A stretch of DNA of 33,176 nucleotides. It comes from Spirochaetales bacterium. Its GTDB lineage: Bacteria; Spirochaetota; Spirochaetia; Sphaerochaetales; Sphaerochaetaceae. Position numbers and translations under genes: made by a program. Numbering within the stretch: the first letter of the stretch is position 1; every line of letters starts with the position of its first letter. The stretch is taken from contig JALFRH010000232.1 of the NCBI GenBank assembly GCA_022785155.1, positions 1 to 33,176 on the forward strand, read 5' to 3'. Shown in pieces: positions 29,443-33,176 of this stretch. Under the pieces are notes generated by a model, which was not told the origin of the DNA, searched no databases, and was given only the letters and a program-made list of their open reading frames with translations.

Positions 29443-31910
29443 TTTACCGCCTTTCCGAAGGCTTCGGCCTGGAGGAAGGTCTCTTCCTCCCTTTCCTTTT
29501 TCTCTTTTTCCTTCCTTTCCTTCTCGATTTTATCCAGCTCTTCCTTGTCCAGTCTCTTGGAAGCTTCGGATGGGAATGCAATGTTGATCACTTCCTGGAT
29601 ATCCTTTACAGGATGGAAGACGACTTCCCCCTTGACCTCATCGTCAAGCTTTTCCAGATCCCTGATATTAGAGAATGGAATTATGATTTCTTTTATTCCA
29701 TTTCTTCTTGCACCAAGGATCTTTTCCTTCAAGCCTCCGATGGCTTCAACCTTTCCGGTAAGGGTAAGTTCTCCTGTCATGGCAAGCTTCTCCTTGACGC
29801 TTGTCTCCCTATACATGGACCAAAGGGCTGTAAAGAGTGTTATGCCTGCACTTGGTCCATCCTTAGGTACCGCCCCTTCAGGGCAGTGGAGATGTATGGA
29901 GTGGTTTTCGAAGAAGGAAATATCCAAGCCTCTGAGATATGCTTCTTCCTTTACTCTTGAGAAGGCGATGGACACGGATTCCTTCATTACATCCCCCAGC
30001 TGACCTGTGATCTTCATTTCGCCTTTCTGAGGCAGGGCTACGGCTTCCACAGGTATTACATCTCCGCCGGCGCTTGTCCATGCCAGACCCATAGCCATAC
30101 CAATGGTGTCTGCAACCCTGATTTCATCGGATGGAAAGAGTGGAAGGCCAAGATAATCCTTGATATCCTTTGAGCTTACCTTTACAGGAAGCTTCATCTC
30201 TTCTTCAGGTGTCTCCAGAATCTTCAGGGTAACCTTCCTCATGATTTTATCAAGCTGGTTCTTGTACTGTCTTACACCTGCTTCCCTTGCATATTCCTCT
30301 GCAACTTTACCAAGGGATTTGTCGTCGATTCTGAACTCCTTCTTCTTAAGGCCGTTTTTCTTCATCAAGTCTGGAACAAGATACTCTTTTCCAATGTGTA
30401 TCTTCTCCAGGGGGGTATATCCTTCCATCTCTATGACCTCCATTCTGTCATAGAGAGGCCTTGGAATTCTTGAGAGATCGTTGGCTGTAACTATAAATAG
30501 AACCTTTGACAGATCGTATGGAAGATCCAGATACAGGTCCCTGAAGTTTACATTCTGTTCCGGGTCCAAGACTTCAAGGAGAGCTGAAGCAGGGTCTCCG
30601 TTGATGCTTTCACCCATTTTATCGATTTCATCGATGAGGATTACAGGGTCCACGGTCTTTACATTCTTTACAGCCTGGATGAGCTTTCCAGGCAGTGCCC
30701 CGATGTAGGTTCTTCTGTGGCCCTTGATTTCCGCTTCATCCCTCATTCCGCCTACGCTGAAACGGTAGAACTTCTTGCCCAAAGCCTTGGCTATGGATGA
30801 AGCTACACTGGTTTTTCCTACTCCCGGAGGGCCTGCCAGGCATATGATGGCACCCTTTGTACTTTGGGCCTTAAGCCTGGAGGCAAGGAATTCAACAATC
30901 CTCTCCTTGACTTCCTTCATTCCATAGTGGTCCTTTTCCAGCTGTTCCTTCACCTTTGTGATGGAGTAGTCTGGAACTTTGTCTTCAAAAGAGAAGGGGA
31001 GATCAAGGATAGTCTCCACATAGGATTTTGTAAGCATGTACTCTGCGTTCATCGGGTCTAGGTTCATGAGTTTCTGCAGTTCCCTGTCTACAGTCTCCCT
31101 ATACTCCATAGGCAGTTCCTTTGTAGCTGCACGCTGGAAAATGTCACCCTTGGAAGGAGCATTTGACAATGAAGAGTTGCCCAAAACTCCGTTCAGCTCC
31201 TGGGTAAGCATTCTGATCTGTTCCCTGAGGATGGCTTCCTTGTTTCTGCTTTTGACTCTGTTGATGAAGTCGGCTTTGATCTGCTCTTCTTTATCAAGGA
31301 TCTCTTTTTCTCCTGCAATATAGGAAGTGAGATCGTTGACTCTCTTTTTGCGGTCGGTGGATTCAAGGATCTCCTCCAAGAATTCCTTTGGAGCGCTTAC
31401 AAGAGAAGATGCCGCATACCAGCAGATGGCGTCTGCATCATTGAAGTTCGAGATATTGACATCTGTGGCAAAGGAGAATACCTGGGTCTTGGCAAGGGAT
31501 GTCACAAGATCCTTAAGTATTCTTACATATGGAGTAAGGACCTTGTCTGAAACAGGCTTGTCCACTATATCTGAAACATTGGCCACTATTGGAAGGGGTT
31601 CTGTTAGTATGGAATCTATGGAGACCCTCTTCAATGTGGAGACAAATACATGGATGCAGTTGTTCGGCAGCTTTATGAACTTTGATATCTTTGCCAAGGT
31701 TCCGACCTTTCTGAGGATGTCCTTTTCATCCTTAAGGACGGCAACGAATATGCCGCCGTTTTTCTCAATGGCATAGTTGATGGCCTTTATGTCGTCGGGT
31801 CTTGCGATCATCAAAGTTGTAAAGGTTTCAGGAAAGAGAGGTCTCTCCGTCAAAGCCAGAACAGGTGCTGATGTTACATTTATTTCGTTTTTATTGGTTG
31901 TTTCGTTCAT
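29433..31910 (-). CDS. lon: ATP-dependent Lon protease
   Basis: An 825-residue LonA-type protease degrading misfolded and regulatory proteins. The N-terminal substrate domain (about 1-205) starts LALTERPLFPETF. The AAA+ module has Walker A GPPGVGKT (360-367) and Walker B ILIDEID (424-430). The protease domain has the catalytic Ser687 in KDGPSAG, and Lys730 in GGLKEK, with the same 43-residue spacing as E. coli Lon. A highly charged tail of about 40 residues (from about 785; LDKEELDKIEKERKEKEKK) extends beyond the usual end. Start is ATG with AGGAAA 5 nt upstream. It is first in an operon with the U32, TPR-like and glycosyltransferase genes. Confidence 0.97.
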   Translation of the reverse strand: MNETTNKNEINVTSAPVLALTERPLFPETFTTLMIARPDDIKAINYAIEKNGGIFVAVLKDEKDILRKVGTLAKISKFIKLPNNCIHVFVSTLKRVSIDSILTEPLPIVANVSDIVDKPVSDKVLTPYVRILKDLVTSLAKTQVFSFATDVNISNFNDADAICWYAASSLVSAPKEFLEEILESTDRKKRVNDLTSYIAGEKEILDKEEQIKADFINRVKSRNKEAILREQIRMLTQELNGVLGNSSLSNAPSKGDIFQRAATKELPMEYRETVDRELQKLMNLDPMNAEYMLTKSYVETILDLPFSFEDKVPDYSITKVKEQLEKDHYGMKEVKERIVEFLASRLKAQSTKGAIICLAGPPGVGKTSVASSIAKALGKKFYRFSVGGMRDEAEIKGHRRTYIGALPGKLIQAVKNVKTVDPVILIDEIDKMGESINGDPASALLEVLDPEQNVNFRDLYLDLPYDLSKVLFIVTANDLSRIPRPLYDRMEVIEMEGYTPLEKIHIGKEYLVPDLMKKNGLKKKEFRIDDKSLGKVAEEYAREAGVRQYKNQLDKIMRKVTLKILETPEEEMKLPVKVSSKDIKDYLGLPLFPSDEIRVADTIGMAMGLAWTSAGGDVIPVEAVALPQKGEMKITGQLGDVMKESVSIAFSRVKEEAYLRGLDISFFENHSIHLHCPEGAVPKDGPSAGITLFTALWSMYRETSVKEKLAMTGELTLTGKVEAIGGLKEKILGARRNGIKEIIIPFSNIRDLEKLDDEVKGEVVFHPVKDIQEVINIAFPSEASKRLDKEELDKIEKERKEKEKKEREEETFLQAEAFGKAVKWQ

Positions 31911-32058
31911 CTTTGTTTCCTAACAATGAATATAATAGTAAAAATTCCTACTAGAAAGAAGGCGTAGTGGAAAAAGGGTGAAAATTACACCTTTCTCCAC
32001 ATATTCTTACTTTTCCCTTCTTTAATCCATACCCTTGAAAAACATAGGTGAGACAATA

Positions 32059-32087
32059 ATTATAGGCGAAAGGGTTGTTGGAAACAA
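32059..32087 (-). promoter_or_regulatory. Candidate lon promoter
   Basis: On the minus strand a perfect TATAAT (32064-32059) lies 17 nt downstream of TTGTTT (32087-32082). The transcript would have a leader of about 140 nt before the lon ATG. I saw no HAIR/CIRCE heat-shock operator (TTAGCACTC-N9-GAGTGCTAA) in the gap. Confidence 0.5.
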
Positions 32088-32112
32088 AGCTTTCTACAAA
32101 TTGAAAGAAAAA

Positions 32113-32148
32113 TGTTGCAATTTGTTGCAATCGTGTTAACCTCTTAAC
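32113..32148 (+). promoter_or_regulatory. Repeated TGTTGCAAT and inverted GTTAA motifs upstream of arcC
   Basis: TGTTGCAAT occurs twice in tandem (32113-32121 and 32123-32131), separated by one T. It is followed by the short inverted repeat GTTAA-CCTC-TTAAC (32135-32148). The Shine-Dalgarno GTGAGG follows and arcC starts at 32163. The arrangement suggests an operator for arcC. Confidence 0.4.
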
Positions 32149-32162
32149 GTGAGGAAATCAAA

Positions 32163-33107
32163 ATGGAAAGCAAACTTATTGTAATTGCCATTGGTGGAAA
32201 CTCTCTCATCGAGGATTCCAAACACGTAACGGTACAGAGTCAGTATGATGCAGCAAATAAGACGGCGAAGCATATTGCACGTCTGGTTCAGGCAGGAAAC
32301 AGAGTGGTCATTGCCCATGGTAACGGACCACAGGTAGGATATATTCTCAGAAGAGCAGAATTGGCTCAGAATCAACTTCACAGAGTCCCACTTGATTCTT
32401 GTGTTGCAGATACCCAGGGAGCCATTGGATACCAACTGCAGATGGCTCTTGGCAACCAGATGGCCGCTGACGGCTTGAAGAAGAATATCGCCACAGTTGT
32501 GACTCAGGTTGAGGTGAAGGCAGATGATCCTTCCTTCCAGAAGCCTACAAAGCCCATTGGATCATTTATGTCTGAAGAAGACGCCATGGAGCGGAAACAA
32601 AAGGATGGCTGGAGTGTAGTTGAAGACGCAGGAAGAGGCTGGAGAAGAGTCGTTGCATCCCCCAAGCCTGTTTCCATCATCGAATTGGAGACCATCAGAT
32701 GCCTCTTGGACAACGGAGTCATCGTCATTGCAGCCGGTGGCGGCGGTATTCCTGTCGTCAGGGATGAAAATGGCTTCTTGAAGGGAAAAGAAGCTGTAAT
32801 AGACAAGGACTTGGCTGCAGCAATGCTTGCCAAAGACCTTAACGCAGATATGTTCGTCATATCCACTGCAGTTCCTAAAGTCTGCCTCAACTATGGAAAG
32901 AGCAATGAAAAGAAGCTGGATTCCATTACCACGGATGAAGCAAGGGAGTATATCAATGAAGGACACTTCGCTCCTGGCTCGATGCTTCCGAAAATCCAGG
33001 CTTTGGTTGACTTCGTAGATACCACAGGAAATATTGGAATCGTAACTGATCCTGAGCATCTCTATGACGCAGTATATGGAGAACAAGGAACTAAGATTCA
33101 AAACTGA
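32163..33107 (+). CDS. arcC: Carbamate kinase
   Basis: A 314-residue amino acid kinase fold protein making ATP from carbamoyl phosphate and ADP, the last step of the arginine deiminase pathway. IVIAIGGNSLIE (phosphate loop), VIAHGNGPQVGYILRRAE, PIGSFM, GWRRVVASPKP, IAAGGGGIPVV and DKDLAAAMLAKDL are all typical of ArcC. Length is standard. GTGAGG lies 8 nt upstream of the ATG. arcA and arcB are not next to it on the upstream side, and the gene ends close to the window edge with its own terminator, so it may be a single-gene unit. Confidence 0.97.
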   Translation: MESKLIVIAIGGNSLIEDSKHVTVQSQYDAANKTAKHIARLVQAGNRVVIAHGNGPQVGYILRRAELAQNQLHRVPLDSCVADTQGAIGYQLQMALGNQMAADGLKKNIATVVTQVEVKADDPSFQKPTKPIGSFMSEEDAMERKQKDGWSVVEDAGRGWRRVVASPKPVSIIELETIRCLLDNGVIVIAAGGGGIPVVRDENGFLKGKEAVIDKDLAAAMLAKDLNADMFVISTAVPKVCLNYGKSNEKKLDSITTDEAREYINEGHFAPGSMLPKIQALVDFVDTTGNIGIVTDPEHLYDAVYGEQGTKIQN

Positions 33108-33134
33108 TTATAGACTTATATGCCAATTGGTCTT

Positions 33135-33175
33135 GGACAGGTAGGAAAGCCATTCTTTTCTTCCTGTCCTTTATT
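33135..33175 (+). terminator. Terminator of arcC
   Basis: GGACAGG (33135-33141) pairs with CCTGTCC (33163-33169), with an inner AAAG/CTTT stem, and is followed by TTTATTA at the window edge. Confidence 0.75.
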
Positions 33176-33176
33176 A

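Overview
The window looks like a chromosomal segment of an anaerobic, fermentative bacterium of moderate GC. The best guess is a spirochaete near Sphaerochaetaceae/Treponema, at low to moderate confidence. The reasons are the mix of acetate kinase, carbamate kinase, a GH4 glycosidase and a small Hc1-type histone-like protein, together with general protein character. No 16S rRNA or other decisive marker is present. About 24 intact protein genes, one tRNA gene and at least one pseudogene are supported.

The left end (1-3830) is a small accessory region beside tRNA-Pro(UGG). It holds a truncated gene end, a small DUF3784-like membrane protein, a decayed yjdF/DUF2992 pseudogene and a Schlafen-like AlbA_2/ATPase/winged-helix regulator gene. 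The DUF3784 gene and the regulator gene are both preceded by the same 54-bp element: a perfect 18-bp palindrome plus TGTCGAG repeats with 9-bp period. A further TGTCGA half-site overlaps the -35 of a good promoter for the regulator. This suggests a small autoregulated regulon. The 3' flank and terminator of tRNA-Pro occur a second time at 1531-1596, next to what may be a rotted tRNA 3' half, so the regulator segment may have been inserted or duplicated at the tRNA.

From 3832 the content is mostly core: endonuclease III, ribosomal protein L28, then thrA-thrC for homoserine/threonine synthesis. The aspartokinase half of ThrA has lost all recognisable catalytic motifs, while its ACT and homoserine dehydrogenase domains look intact. 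A MATE transporter, an orphan LytS-type histidine kinase, an amidohydrolase, a GH4 glycosidase, galactokinase, a short RecQ-type helicase and acetate kinase follow (8589-17956). GH4 and galactokinase suggest release and phosphorylation of galactose.

The right part has an orphan exported protein, cysS followed by an ECF sigma/zinc anti-sigma pair, a second MATE transporter divergent from valS, and a histone-like protein. Next comes a minus-strand operon reading lon - U32 peptidase-family (TrhP-like) gene - exported repeat-like protein - GT2 glycosyltransferase, with overlapping or nearly touching genes. The window ends with carbamate kinase (arcC), divergent from lon, and its terminator.

The strongest leads for new biology are the duplicated TGTCGAG palindrome/iteron element with the AlbA_2 regulator, and the catalytically emptied aspartokinase domain of ThrA.
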